A stretch of 64,000 bases of DNA from Beroe forskalii (Eukaryota > Ctenophora > Nuda > Beroida > Beroidae): positions 1 through 64,000 of the forward strand of contig WFMF01000047.1 in assembly GCA_011033025.1 (NCBI GenBank), read 5' to 3'. Below the pieces are notes generated by a model. That model was not told where the DNA came from. It ran no database searches and saw nothing but the letters and a program-made list of their open reading frames with translations. The translations under genes and the position numbers were made by a program. Below, in pieces: positions 43,447-58,400 of the stretch; positions within the stretch are counted from its first letter, which is position 1, and every line of letters starts with the position of its first letter.

Positions 43447-46400
43447 GTGAGTACTGTAGTAGTAGTAGTAACAACTACCTACCCCCTCTCTCTCCTCTGA
43501 CCTGTCATAAGTTGTGTGATAACAGTTGTTGGAGTATATTGTTGTAACAGTTCGCAGGGAGAGAGTGATGTGCGTACTTTCTATTAGTTTTGTCGTTGTT
43601 CGGTTCGTTTCATCTCGTTGTAATTTTTGCCGATTAACAAGCATGTACCGCGATGTGCCAACCGGAGTAATTGCTACCAGATTCCAGCGGGTTATAATAT
43701 ACTAGTAACATGCGCATCACAAATGTCCGTCCGTCCTGTCTAGCTAGGCGTACAGTGGGGTCGGTACCTCGGTAAAAAGTGCTGATAAGCTACAATTATA
43801 TGCCCGATGGTGTGGTGGTTCGAGGAGGCCAGTGGCTCAGAGCTAGGACACTTTAAACTGTTAGACATGATGGCACACGGTACATTATATAACAAGTTTA
43901 CATACGTCCTCGAGTTAGTGGAGATGAAGACAAAAGAAAGAAAGGTGGGCTTTGCATGTCAAATAGGACCTTGAGTGGTTTCACGCCCGTTAAACAGCTG
44001 CTATAACTGTACTACTACTCCTGCTAGCCGGTAGGGAAGCGTTGCAGTCACCAGTGCATAACTCTGACCCGGTCTCTTGTGTGTGTCCTCCTCAGCGTGC
44101 CATGTTGATTCAGTCGGCCATCACCAGGATACTATCCGGATCACGTGACCTCTGCCTTTCAGACCCCGGAACTACTCCGGAAAAGAGACACCAAACCAAG
44201 CGAGGCGGAGGCGACTCTTCACCCTCGTCACCGGCTTCTCACGCTTCCAGGATGTCAGGTGAGTCGTACGTTGTAGAATCGTCATAAGTCATAGGTCATA
44301 GAATAGTCATAAGTCATATGTCATAGAATCGTCATAAATCATATGTCATAGAATAGTCATAAATCATATGTCATAGAATCGTCATAAGTTAATGCCATTT
44401 GTCATAGAAATTTTATGTTTTGCCATGTTTTGCATCATGTCACAAGTTACAAATCAAGCAGGGCTGTTTGTACGTCTTTTGAAAAAAATCTCTTCACGAC
44501 ATATCATGCGTCACATTTGTCATGGAGCTAGTCACTAAGTCTTCGTCACCACGACAACCATCATCACAAGAAATTTGAAATCTAAAATTTAAAATCTAAA
44601 ATTTGAAATTTGAAATTTGATATTTGAAATTTGATATTTGAAATCGAAATTCGAAATCTAAATCTGAAACATAAAATTAAAATATAAATTTAAAATATCA
44701 ACTTTTCACCTCATATCATGCGTCATGTTGTAATGGAGCTAGTCACTAAGTCTTCGTCACCACGACAACCATCATCACAAGAAATTTGAAATCTAAAATT
44801 TGAAATCTAAAATTTGAAATCTAAAATTTGAAATCTAAAATTTGAAATTTAAAATTTAAAATTTTGATAACTTTATCAAATTTTTTGCTATCAGAAAACA
44901 GAAGATAGGCTAAAAGAATAGAAATTTGAAATTAAAATATCAATTTAAAATATCAATCTAAATCTGACATCCAATTTGAAGCATCGGAATGACATGTGAA
45001 TGTTGTAAATACGGAAAATTTCAGTTTTTCGCTGATTCAATTTTCCACACTACTAAAGAATAGTCAAATTTGGCAAGCCTTCATCAAATCGGAAAGCTTG
45101 TGACATAAAAATTGGAAATATCTTCACACTGTTTGCAAGTCACATGAAATCGTAAAATGGACGAACCAGCTCAAAATTTTGACAACTGAAAGCTATAATT
45201 GCCCATTGAGCATTTTGAAGATTTTTGGTGAAAAGGGGATCATAATTTATATTTTGTTGTTTTGTTGATTGAAAGGAGCAATCCGGCACTTTCCAGAAAT
45301 TACAAATTGAATTTCTCACCCTCCCAAACCACGATTAGATTCGTTAACCGCTCATTTGCCTTTTTGTATACACAAAAATGCCAATGGGGAGGGAAAAAAT
45401 ATAATTCTGACGTCCAATTTGAAGCATCGGAACAGGGAATGTTGTAAGGGGAATGGTATGTTAGCCGACAAAATCGGAAAGCTTGTGACATTAATGTTGA
45501 AATATGCAATCTGTTTGCTGATCAGCGCTGAACGGCGAACGCTCAAAGGTTTCAGCTAACATCTGCCGAGAATTTTTGCAGAATTTATATTTTTTGTCTT
45601 GTTGATTGAAAACTCCGTGGGGTACTCCCATTTTAAATACCCTCGATTGGTCGTGGAATTCAAATTGATTAGATCGCAGTGTAGTAAATTGGCGATTAGA
45701 TTTGTTGACAGCAGCTTTTCAATTTTGAAAAGCAAAATTTACTGTCGCCATTCTTTTGAAAACCATGATTTATCAGCTAAATGAAAGGTTATGACCAAAG
45801 CCTCATCAGAATAGATGGAAACATGAATTCGCTGATAGCGCTTAACGGCGCCGATTGCAAGAAACATGCAACATTGAATGATAGCCTCACCAAAGTGAGG
45901 AATCATGAATTTACAAGCTTTCTAAATATAGATTAATTTCCAGAAATCTTGCAAAATTGCAAAACACTAATAGCGTGACCAAAGCAGTATCAGAATAGTA
46001 TCAAATATTTCGATGTAATTTTGGTGCATTCCACCCAATTGGTATGAACAATCCCCGACCAGTTGCTCTCTCCCTTTTCCCCACTGTAATATCATGGTAT
46101 TTGGGTGGTCTAGACAGTATTTCTCGCGCCACTTAGCTACAACTATCAAACTATAGTATTTCTACTACCAAGCCAAGAGGACCGCCCTAAAACCACACCC
46201 AGCGTAAACAATGGTTTCTTACGTGCTTTGCAAACAATATCAAGCAGATTGCGGCACCAAGGTGAAAACAAGCCTCTATTTCTTGAACTTGTGCCCGTTT
46301 TATGATGGCAGCCTCAACATCACAAAACATGAGTGAAACTTGAAAACTTAAAATTATTGATTTTTATTTGCTTTGATTTTGGAACTCATACTGCCAGAAT

Positions 46401-49400
46401 ATCATGTGACGATTGTCGATTACAAGTTTTCGTTAGTAAGTAACATTCAAGTTACTGTGCAGTGACGCAATTATTCACTGCATTAAATCCAGGCGGAACG
46501 TCTTCTCAGAAATTTGGATTTCAAAATTTGAAATTATTGCGGTTAATATCATAGATTTAGCAGTAATGGCAGTTTTAGTAATTCCTGTTTGGTAGTAACT
46601 GAATCTTTTATTCTCTCGTTCTAGATTTTTTCCATATCTAATTCTAAATAAGAAAAACTTTCGCTTTTTCCCCTTTGCATCTGATTTTTTTTGCTTACGC
46701 TTACTTGAAGACTGAAACTAGATTTTAAAAAATCAAATAATGTGTACAATTAATACTTTGTTTTTGTGAACAGCTGATTGCAAGATAAAATCGTTCGCCC
46801 CCATCAAGCGCCTAGGTTGGGCGGTAGGGCATCGGCCCCAGCCATCTGTCACCACACCCCAGAGTAATTGGCGATTCATGAAACTGGGAATGGCAGTTGC
46901 CCAAAACGCAGCCGTATGACAACAGGTTAGGGGAGCCAAGGTTACAAATTTTCAAGAAACTGCTGTTTATAAATCAAATATTCAAATTTGAGAGAAATCT
47001 GTCCAGATCACCATAATCATGAATTATTGAATTACCAAGAAAATAAGAAACTTTTAGGGTTTCAATGTTGCACATGACAGTCCAAAATTCCCAAGTCAAA
47101 CGTCTCGTTTTCCATATAAATCTTGATTTGACCTTTTTTCAACTTCATGCCAGATTCCACAGACGAGAACTATTCCTCGGAATGAGCTCGCTTAGATTTC
47201 TATCGAATTTCCATAACACCATTGATCATAACCATGATGGTTTCTTTTTGGCATACTTTCTTCGACCAATTCATAGGTCAACAATTTCTTAAAATTACAG
47301 GAATATTTTTTCCTCGAACTCTCGAACGACAACAGTTGTCCAACAAGAATTTCCTGAGGCAAATGATTTTGCACCAATATGTTGCGATTGTTGTTGATTA
47401 AACACATAGATTAAAGGTAGCCGACAAGGGATACTTCCGATGCTATTCCGAAAGAAAATAAAAATATGTTGCGCTGTTAAAACACGATTTAGAGAAGGAT
47501 TCAAGAGTTAAACAGGGCAATATGTTCCAATTCACTGATTGTAGGGGTAAAAGTGCCGGTTTACAGGTCAGTAGCTATACTATATAATATACGAACGTAC
47601 GAACGCTGAGAGGTATGAGCGTTGCTGACCAGAAAATAGGCGGTTTAACGCCATCAATTTCCCATTCAAAACAGTGACAAATCCGCAACACTCCCTCGCC
47701 TAATCATCACTGTACGCAACACGCAACACATATATGGGGATTCTCCCTGCATCATGTATCCCATGGTTTTAACAAGGGGAAAGGAAAAGGTTGCATAGTA
47801 AGACTAAAGTCGGGAGGAGGGGAGGAAGGACCTGTCGGTTCTAGTTCGTTGCCTCTAGTAAGAGTTCCTCCTCCCCCCTCGCCCGGGTATGTATCTGACT
47901 CAATATCTGACAACACACACACACCGCACATTGTGTATTATATAGAGCTGGAGATTGTTTAACATCTTCCCCTTTCTCACCTCTATCTCTTTTTCACAGG
48001 TTCGAGTCCCCTCAGTTCGGCAATGGTCACACCTCCATCCTTCAGCAGCAGTTCCTTCAGTGAGATGGGGTGCTCGGACATAGGTAACATATTTTAAGAT
48101 ATCCTTGCTAATTAAGGTGGTTTCAGATTATTTACTCATGAAATGTGCGGGTTCACCGCTGCAATGGCCTGGAACTTCTTCCCAGTATTATCGGTATTTT
48201 CACTGGAAATTAGGGGCTGTTCAATGCATTGCAATTGCAGCTTTAAAATGTGAATTAATCTTTTATGGTACATGGGTTTTGGGCCGGGATATGGCTTCGC
48301 GCTAATCAATGTTAGTCGTGGTAGAACAACATATACGGTAGTGTTAAAAGTCCTCTCCCTCGCCTATCCTACGCATGAGTTGTTGGAGACCGTGGTCTCA
48401 TCCTGGTACGTTAGAGAGACACCCCATCAGCAGGGAGCTCCTCCTCCATTTACCCAGACAACCAGCCGAGTGAGGAGGAGAGAGACCGACCCAACAAGCG
48501 GGGGACTCAAAGCATGACCGGAAAAAACAGCAGCCACGCTATCCGACTTCAGTTGTCCGGCTTCCAGCGTCTAGATTGCAGGCTAACACTCAAGCCTTGT
48601 TGCGAATATATATATATGTTTCAGTGTGATAACAATAGCAGACCTGCCTCATGCTGAACTTCCACTATACTAAGAATGTTCCATCTGTTTCAGGTCGATG
48701 TCAGGACGGCAGGGAAATACGTTTCAGCTTCCTTGCCAACAAGGGATTCCAGGCAAGTCACTAACTATCTCATGCATACCATGATTCTCAGACTAAGGGA
48801 ACTTTACGATGTCAGATGGAATATAGAAATATGAAACAAAATGTCATTTGGGCAGAAGATGATTTGGCATTTTGTTGCTTTTTATGGAATATTCCACAAT
48901 TGCTCTTACAGCTTACACTTTCACTTATCCCTGTGCCCTCCAGATAAACAGACCGAGCGGGTTTGTGTTAGTCGGGGCCCGGTCTCCCCAGTTAGGGGCA
49001 ACAACCCTTCTCGCAGTCGTGGACAGATCCTACCTCCCCGACGAGGAAGGTAGAGCATCTCAGGTGAGGAGGGGTTAATTACAAGTGAGTAGGGGTTAAT
49101 TACAAGTGAGGAGGGGTTAATTACAAGTGAGGAGGGGTTAATTACAAGTGAGGAGGGGTTAATTACAAGTGAGGAGGGGTTAATTACAAGTGATTAGGGG
49201 TTAATTAAAAGTGAGTAGGGGTTATTTTTAATTAGAGGTGAGGAGGGGTTGATTACAAGTGAGGAGGGTATAGAGTAAGGGCTCTGGACTGGATGAAACG
49301 GGGGTAAGTTTTGGGTACAGATTATTAAAGAAGGAGAGCATCTAAATTTCTAATTAGGAGACAATTAATTATATTGAGAGCTTTTTAAACTATTGCACCA

Positions 49401-52400
49401 CCAACAAGGAAGTTTATTTTTGCAGTACTGCTACATGCCCAACCCTATATATGTCTATAAGGAATAAACACTATTGGAATTTGAGTTGCCGGTATATAAC
49501 ACCAGATAAAGGAAGAAAAGTGCCATTTGTCATTGTATTAACGACTAGCACTACAGTACTCAAGCAAAACAAAGCCATGGGTCATGGATTGAATATCCAG
49601 CTGCCCATTACTAGGGGCGTGTAGCAATGACAAGTATAGCACATGTTTTGAATGGGTTTGAATAGCAGCTCAAAGCTCCAAGGCTGACTCCATGGTAACC
49701 ATTGTTTGTGGACTGGTACAGTTCTAGATGATGAAATTTTGTCCACTTTGATAAAAGCACGAACATCTGTGATGAAAGATGTCCAGCTTATGGATCCTAA
49801 ATATTTGAGGATTTGGTAATTGGTATACTGTAGAATTGGTTGATAAACCTTAAAATGGCCACATATCTGTCGTTGTTACACTGTCGACATGCATGAGGCA
49901 TTTCACTTAATGCTGCCAAAAAGCGAGAAAGCAGAAGCCCTGAGGGTCACGGGCAACTAGCAATCACTAAACAGTCCAAACACAGGTCCTGTCAACATAC
50001 ACTAGGATATTAATCACATTGATATTATGTAGGGCACGAAAAATGGAGAGTTTGCAACGTCGACAATTTTATATTGCAATCCAAAATAATGACACCACTT
50101 TAAGCCGTCCATAATCTGGGCACATCCCGCAATAATGTTATTATTTTCAGGGCTTTGTAGGGGACTGTGTGGGGTGTGGCAGGAGATTCAGATTCTTCAC
50201 GGAGTTCTCACACCACATCAACCTGAAACTCGCCACACAACCCAAGAAACAGAAACACTTGAAGTATTACATCGAAACAACGAGCAACGGCGAACTCATA
50301 CGAGGGAAACCTTTAGGCTGGAAAGGTAATGGTGGATGTCCTGTATATTGCTTGAAACTACAAGTGGCAAGAGATCGATAGATTGCCATGAATCGATCAA
50401 TTGCCACTTTTCAGTCTAATGAAACTTGAATTGTAAATCATCAAAATATCAAACCATCTGATACTAGTAGTAGTAACCCCTCCTTCCGTAGTATTGCCGG
50501 AAACGCGGCGGAGATCCCGTGCAAGTAGCTTCCTAGACATTCTACCAGGATCCCCAAGTGTCTTCGGACAGCACCTCAACGTCCCATGTCTCCAGATATC
50601 ACTCCCCACTCAGGTGATAAGGACTTAAGGACTTAATGAGGACTTAATAAGGCCCTAATAACTTCCGGAGTAATCTGTCTTTTAGTTAAATCTATACTCG
50701 TGTCAACCTATAAAAAGGTTCAATCTTAGCACTGCTGATAGGCAGTGAGCAATCCTCGTGTGCCTCTTGGTCCCCATAAGGGTGGTTAAGAAAGGCCCAA
50801 TACCCATGTCTATTCTTAAACTAAAACATGCCTTGATGGATGCTGCTACCTGTAAGTCTAAACTTACAATCATAGGAATTAGTGTGAACCATACATGACA
50901 CACGCTGATTAACTGCTTTATTCCTTTATTCATTACTGATAGTTTTGTATGGTTGAAGCCACTGTACTACTACAACCCCACACTTTATAGCTGACCAGCA
51001 GAGCTCCTATATAGTGCGGGACAGAGTGCTGGCCTGTAACAACTTTAACTTACTGAGTACTGTTAAAAGTGCCACATTCTACCCATTCTCTGATCCCATA
51101 CTCTCACCCAGCTGCCTCAAAGTACGGTTTACTCCTCCTTTGGTCTACCTCCGCCGTCAAAGAAAATTTGCTGGGAAGGCCTCGACCCAGGAGAAAGTTA
51201 GTTATGCTAATACTAGGAATGCTGATCAGACTGAACGGCAACATGCCATGTGTTTGTCTGTATTTGTGAGCGGGTGTTGTGACTACCGATTACACTTCAC
51301 TCCACTCTCACGTACTGGATTGGTGAAGCACAATGTTTAAAATAAGAAACATAGCCACAAAGTTAACAATGGAAACCCCAACAAACATTCTATGAATTCT
51401 TGAAAATCAATCAATATTTCTCTGGATGGTTGACTCACGACCAAACTATTCAAGCTACTTAGCTATGCTATAACAGGAGCTATTTCAGTACCATCCCCAG
51501 CAATCGTCCCTGAACCCATCAAGCACAGCACTCCCACGGACATAGCGCTGCCCATCATCATGGTGTGTCAGAAGGACATCCCAGTCCTGTCCACGACCTG
51601 CAAGATGCTCCCAGTGTGCTTGCTTCTGCAGGGAACCTTCGCTCATGACGGAGGTGAGGGGATTTCTTGTACCGTGACAGCGTAATTTTAAATGTTCATA
51701 GACATAAAACGCTCTAGAAATCTACTGTAGATATGATCGGTCAAGCAATGAAGCAAAATCCCAGAATCAAGGATCGATAACACTATCGACTTCAGGATTA
51801 GAGCGCCCCACAGTCTACAACATGCAGTCCCCTCACCTGCCCACCCTCCTTGCGATCCACTACTTCGCCTCCCTCCTCCCGGACACGCCCATCAGACGAG
51901 AAGACGCCGACGCCTTCATCGACTCCGCCGCCAGGGAGCTTACATCGGGCTTAGCGGCGGACATGGCCCTCAGAGGGGACCCCTACTCACAGTCACAGAT
52001 ATCCAGTCTAGCTAGACTTGTTAGCTCGTGTTCTAATGGAAAACTTGAGGTGAATGGATGATCCTGATGTTTTCAGTAATGTTTGACAATCGATAATCAA
52101 AATGGGTGAAAAATATTCGAAAATTTAAAAAAATGATCTAAATCAAACCATAATCAACCTGATAATAAAACTGCACGACATAATAAGGACCGGGGACCCT
52201 ATTCAAACAGCCACGCTCCTACAGGTGACGTTCTGCAGCAACTTAACGGAAGGGATAGACGCAGCTTACAACAACATCAAAGGCTAAGAAACTAGCAGAT
52301 GACACTCGGATACCAGTCTTCACATTCGTCATTCAGGTATAGCTAGAGAGCCCAAAGTCGTATTATTTACAAGAATTTGAGCTATGAGTTGCACCTTGTG

Positions 52401-55400
52401 CGATGGTTTCGGCATCTCGGCGATGCATTTCTTTATTTTAAAATCTTAATGAGAACTGGTGTTTTTAATCAGTCATCCCCCCTCCTCCAGAATGAGAAGT
52501 TCTGGCAGCCGGAGTTCGTGGTGATAGTGAGCGGGCCCGGTCACCTGTGCTCCCTTGTGTGGTCTGTGGGAGACGAACTGGCGGAGGATGACGACTTGTC
52601 AGGTGAGTTAGAGGGGGTAAAAATCATCCTCTTAGAAGGATAGACCTGTATACGAACATGCTGCTTCGAGGAGAAAGCTATCTCAGATTCTAGCCTAGCC
52701 GGCTACCGACAACTCTTATTGATAAGCCTCACTTTTTATCTGAAACTCTGATCTCATCACTCACTGCTTCCAGACGAAGAAGAGGAGATGGAAGAAGAGA
52801 TAGATGTGGTCCAGGAGAGCAGGAAAGACATCAAGGCAACCTGCTCCTCCCCCCTGAGTGTGTCATTCGGAAACGCAGACGAGCTCCTCCTCATGCTCAA
52901 ACAATTCAGATCTGGGTACGCAATATTAAAGTTTTTCAGATACTGTTTTTTCATTGTTTTCAGTATTTGGACACTGGGGCAAAAGTTCATGAAACTTCAA
53001 TAGCACCATGATTGAGACTGTTCAATATTGGTTTGTTTTTAGCCCTTAACATCATCCTCTTAGTTTGGGAGGAAAGTTCCAGTCACCTTTCAAATGCGCT
53101 CACCAAGTGATGAAGGAAGAAAACATCGTCAGTCTGAAACCAGAGCTTTCAGTTATTGTGGACACCATCATTCTATGTTCACTCAGGTATCTAACCTATG
53201 AGACTTGAAGGTATCTAATTCCTAACCTATGATACTTGAAGACATCATTTTATGATCACACAGGCACTTATCAATCGTTTCCAGCCTCAACTTGTTATTT
53301 CCAATTCAAGAGTGGCGAGGAGATACCGAAGTTCGTTTCTAACAATCAGTGAGAAGACACTCATTTCTTGACACTTCCTTATCACTCAGGAATGTTACAG
53401 CAGAGCAGATTCAGGTCGGAGAACAGCTCTTTTCCACCTTCAGAGCTATCGGAAACAAGTCATCCAACCTAGATCTCTCTCAGTTCTCAAAGATAAATGT
53501 TGTTATTTGGACTTTCGAAGAGGAGACTAGAGATTCAAAATTCCCTTACAGAAATTTAAGATATTGTTGTTAATTAAGTCCTAGGCCACGTGGCCAGCTT
53601 CCCTATTTATCTATACTAGTCGGTTCCCGTCCTACGGACGGCGAATGATGGCAGCCGCATGAGCTAACGGCCACGTGTCCCTTTGACAGTGATTTGACCG
53701 AGCGAGTTTGGAGGGGAAATTCGAAACTTTAATTTCTGCGGAAAAAGCTCTTCCCAACGTTAACCCAATATTGCCGACAATATTCTCAAAACCTTTACTC
53801 ATCATCAACAACTCCATAGCGAAGGAATTTTGAAAATTGAAAATCTATTTTTCTTGAAAAAGGGCGTGGCCTCCCACGCCCCTTAGGGTGGCCCAATAAT
53901 TCGGACAAAATTCTCAAAACTTTTATTCATCATAGGCAACTTTATGGCGAAGGAATTTGAAAAATTGAAAGTTTAATTTTACGAAAAAGGGCGTGGCCTC
54001 CCACGCTCCTCAGAGTGACCCAATAATTCGGACAAAATTCTCAAAATTTTTATTCATCATAAGCAACTCGATGGCGAAAGAATTTTGGAAAAATTCGAAA
54101 CTTTAATTTTTGTGGAAAAAGGGCGGCCCACCACGCCCTCAGGGTGGCCGAAAAATCTCATACTATTTTTCTGATTTATTATAAAGTTTTGCAACACGAT
54201 GAAAAAGAATTTTGTTGCCTTCTTGAAAACGAATCGCCATAAATAAATAAATATATATATATTAACAACACGCATTATATATATATTTCTAGAATTCGAG
54301 TAATTAGGGACATTGATAATGGCCTTATTATCAATGAGCCATGGAATTATTGAAGTGGAGAATGGATATTGACTATTCCCATACAGAAATAAGATATTGT
54401 CGCCAAGTCCTAGGCCACGTGGCCGCAGCTTCCAGTTTTATTCATATCTCTAGAATTCGAGTAATTAGGGACAATGATAATAGACTGATTACCAATGATC
54501 CATGGAACTATTGATAGAAACTATTTAACTATTCATTAATGAAGCACTCCATTGGACTGGTTATTAGTTCCGGCATAATCAAATTACGAAGTGACAATTT
54601 AAGGCTGGCAATCTTTTTCGTTAATTACAATGGATTAATATAGATATCATGCAGTCTTAGGCAGGCGAAGTGGTGAATGACTCGGTTACTGATAAATCAC
54701 GCCTTAACAAATCTTTTCATAAATTTTCTTTAGCTATTGTGTAAAATCAAGAGAGTTGAAAAGTTGAAACAGGAAAAAAAATAAGAGAAAAAATTAAGAC
54801 GTAATAAAATAGACATTGAAATAATCTCTAAACCCCCTCTTCTCCTCAGATCAACGTTGTGTTCATAACGGCCCCTTCTACTCCTCCTACGTACAGACTG
54901 TAGAACGAGTACTCCACTCGGAGCTCCTCCAGGCCCTGTCCATCGAGAACACTCCGGACTTCGCTACTGTGGAGCAGTACGTCTTCAAAGGTACGAAACT
55001 CACATACTCCTAGAATACTTAGATAGAATAAATCTTCAATTTCATTCTTCAAAGGTAGAAACGACTGATATTAAAAGCAGCAGATAAAATCTTATGATGC
55101 AAGAGACAGCTGCCTCAGCGTATTTCCACACACTCACTATCATTAATACCAAGAAAGCAAACACATCCACTAAAACTCAGTTTGAGTTACGCACCATGCA
55201 CCACTCAGGAGACAGTGACCAGAGTGACAAGTTTGAGGCATTCCTGGACAAGGCAGAACAACTGAAGAACACCCTCTTCATTGTGGTGCACGATGACGCG
55301 CACATCCAGGGATCCGGTCAGTGATGCACTGGTGCAACAAGGCAGGAATAACAATGGCTTAGGAATTATTATTATTTATCACCCAGTCGTATCTAGTGGT

Positions 55401-58400
55401 TTGGTTATCATGGCCTTCCTATACTGGAATTCTTCCTGTTCACGATAACTTTGTTCATTGAACATTCGGCTGCTCTCTTGTTTGCAATGTCTCAACCTAG
55501 TGACATGCTGAAATCCATCCGGCATCCATTCCCTTCTTCCCTTTAACTCTCCGGTCTCGACTTGTGTACGAGCTATGAGCACAGTAAGAAATTACCCTCT
55601 AAAACCCTCTCCCCTGACAGACGGCACAGGTCAGGAGTGGGTGAACAACAAGCGAGTGTTAGCCGCCCAGAACATCCTGGTGGTCCAAGTAACAGCCACC
55701 CCGTACTGCCTCCAGTCCATCGCCAGCATGATCCCTGTGGATGTGCCACTCAAGAACGAGGTGTACTGGAACCCCATTCCCGAGCAGTATTGCGGACTGG
55801 AGTTCTATAAGAACAGCAGGGATGATGTGTCACAGTCTCCGCTCATCCGAGCTGATGCAACATTCGACAGGATGGTCGTCAAGAAGATGATCAGGTATAT
55901 CAGAGAATCTAAACCACTTCTTGAATGTTCAAATCTTCACGGCTTTTAGCTGGAAGATTGATCATTGACAGAAATGATACTAAAATTGATGATCATACGA
56001 TTTTCTAGTTTTACATCTGTAAAATTTCACCATTTCTCAAATCTTTCTTCTCCAGTGACCAGCAGTCGAAGCCAGTGAGTTGTCGGGTGAACATCCTAAC
56101 TCGACACTACTCAGCTGCCATGGTGTGCGTGTGTAGTGTTAACTTCGCAGAGAGCTTTACCACCACAGAAACAATGCAGGTAACCTCCCAAACCACGCAC
56201 ACTTAACACATACACAGTCTAGTGAGCGGTTATTTTATGATTTTCTAAAATTGTCCGACTATTTTGTGTCGTATTTCGTCATGATCTTATTGAGTGTGTC
56301 TTAAAATTTATGAAATCACGTTTTCGCTTGTCCCAAATTCCGAAGTAGACTTTTTCCGTAGTGTAGTGAACAATCAGGCTATCAATCTCTTCCATACCAT
56401 TGAATTTGAAGTATTGAGTGCTGAAAATCTCTCTGTGCCAGTGCCCTGTCCGAAACATAAAGTCAAGTACGGCAACGGGTCCGTTCAATATTTGAATATT
56501 GAATTCTCATCAATAACATTGAATTCTCATCAATAATATTGAATTCTCATCAGTGTTTTGAGATTGAGTTCGCATCATTCATCACTTTTAATGATCCTTG
56601 GCCCTCAGGTAGTGCATGAGTTGATAGAGACTCCCCTTAAAAACCCATCTGGTCACGGAGTGATGGTGGTACTCAGGATATCTAGTGAGAAACTGGGACG
56701 ACTTGCTCATGAGAGGTTTGTCATAGGATCACTCAATTCTTATATTTAAGACTTGCTCATGACCTAGGATCGCTCTATTCTCATATTCTAGTTGCTACCG
56801 ATTAAGATTTTTCTGAGATGAGAACAGGTTCTTTTGAATGCAAAGGAGAACTATGGACCATAAGCTCACAAGACACAAAGCTGTAAACAAAGAAAAGGGC
56901 TACCTCATCATCATAACAAATGACTTGGTAGCTTGGTCCATCCGAATCTTCTCTTCAGAATACTAAGCAGTCCTTCTAAATCCGCTCATTATGTGGTTAA
57001 ATCATGCGTTTAATTTCAGGATCTCGTTAGTTCGGGACAGCCTGGGACTAACATACAGGTTCGCAGTGATCCTAGACACAGGAAGGGACAGCTATGACAT
57101 CGATGACTACTTTTTGTGGAGACTCAGGTATTTCATTGAACGCCCTTAACATGAGAAATTCTGAAATTATCATTGGAAAATTAAAATACGTGGTATTAAA
57201 GATTGTTGCATAAAGCGAAGAGATATTTCGTTTAGTAAGGGTTCGGTAATGACCATGACATTATCATTTGAGGATTCGGTAAGGGTAGGTCACATCTTGA
57301 TACTTGGTTGTACCGTAGAATAGACAGCTCATATCCCGAACTTGACTAGTGTGATCACTACTAATCTTAGAGCCGACAGTATTTGCATTTTCATAGACTC
57401 TTAGCAACAGATAAAATCATTCTTGAAGACTGCACAATCCGGTTTACAACATAGTTCTCAAGATCTTAGTGCTCTATCTCTGTGCTCGTATAATAATTAG
57501 CTGATTTATTAAAACTTACAACTGTTAAAGCAGCCTCTGAGGGAGTATTGATCATCCTGACACCCCTCTCCCTCCCTCCAGACACTGTCAGGAAGGTAGA
57601 ACAGATGGCTGGAAGCCGTGTAGACCGGAGCACCTAGCCAACTTACCGTGCCTTGTCATCAGGACGGGTGCTATACGTGCCGGAGACACTTTCCCCTGGT
57701 GAGTCAAGACACCGAGGCGAGGAAGCGCGAGTTATATACTTGTGAGTGAGTGAGTGAATGGGTGAGTGATCAGTGAGTGAGTGAGAAATAGGGAGTCATG
57801 TAGAGAGAAATACTGAATTTTAGTGAGTGAAGCAGTGAGACCGGGTGAGAGGTGGAATGTGATGAATTTGGTGAAAACTCGACAAAAGAGCAGTAATAAA
57901 AACAGCATGCTGTGCATTTTGTGTTCACCGCTCAATTTTTACAAAACATTTTATGGACAGTACTGGTCAGAATATGGGAAGGATCCCATAAGCCTTAATC
58001 TTTGATCGAATGTATATTGGATAAAAATCTCCAGACAAAAGTTAGGCAGACACGTGTCAACTGTTAAGGAGTTTAAAAGTAGTAGACTGTAGGCGAGACA
58101 TCGTTAACTTTCAGGAAGGTTTGATTAAAGATTAGTATCCACTCTTTCAAAATTTCCTATCAACATTCCATCCTTTTATTAAACGTCGGAGAATTTTTCG
58201 TGGCACGAGCCATGAAATTGTCACTTCCAGCAGAGAGGTGAATCCCGTGAATTGCCATTTCTCAATAATAATCAGTTTATCCGAAAGAAGCGTGGAACTC
58301 TGCATTTTAACTGCTCTAACTACTGCATTTCTTGGATTCTTGACACACGGGGTAACGGCAATTTAGAGGGCAATGCACCCACACACATTGAAGGATGATG

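Noticed and set aside
46733-46939. Minus-strand ORF with GC-rich core
   Set aside because: No splice context or homology; inside a GREB1 intron.
48272-48517. Additional GREB1 exon between 48083 and 48694
   Set aside because: Open frame but no convincing acceptor or donor in the required phase; the flanking exons already join in phase.
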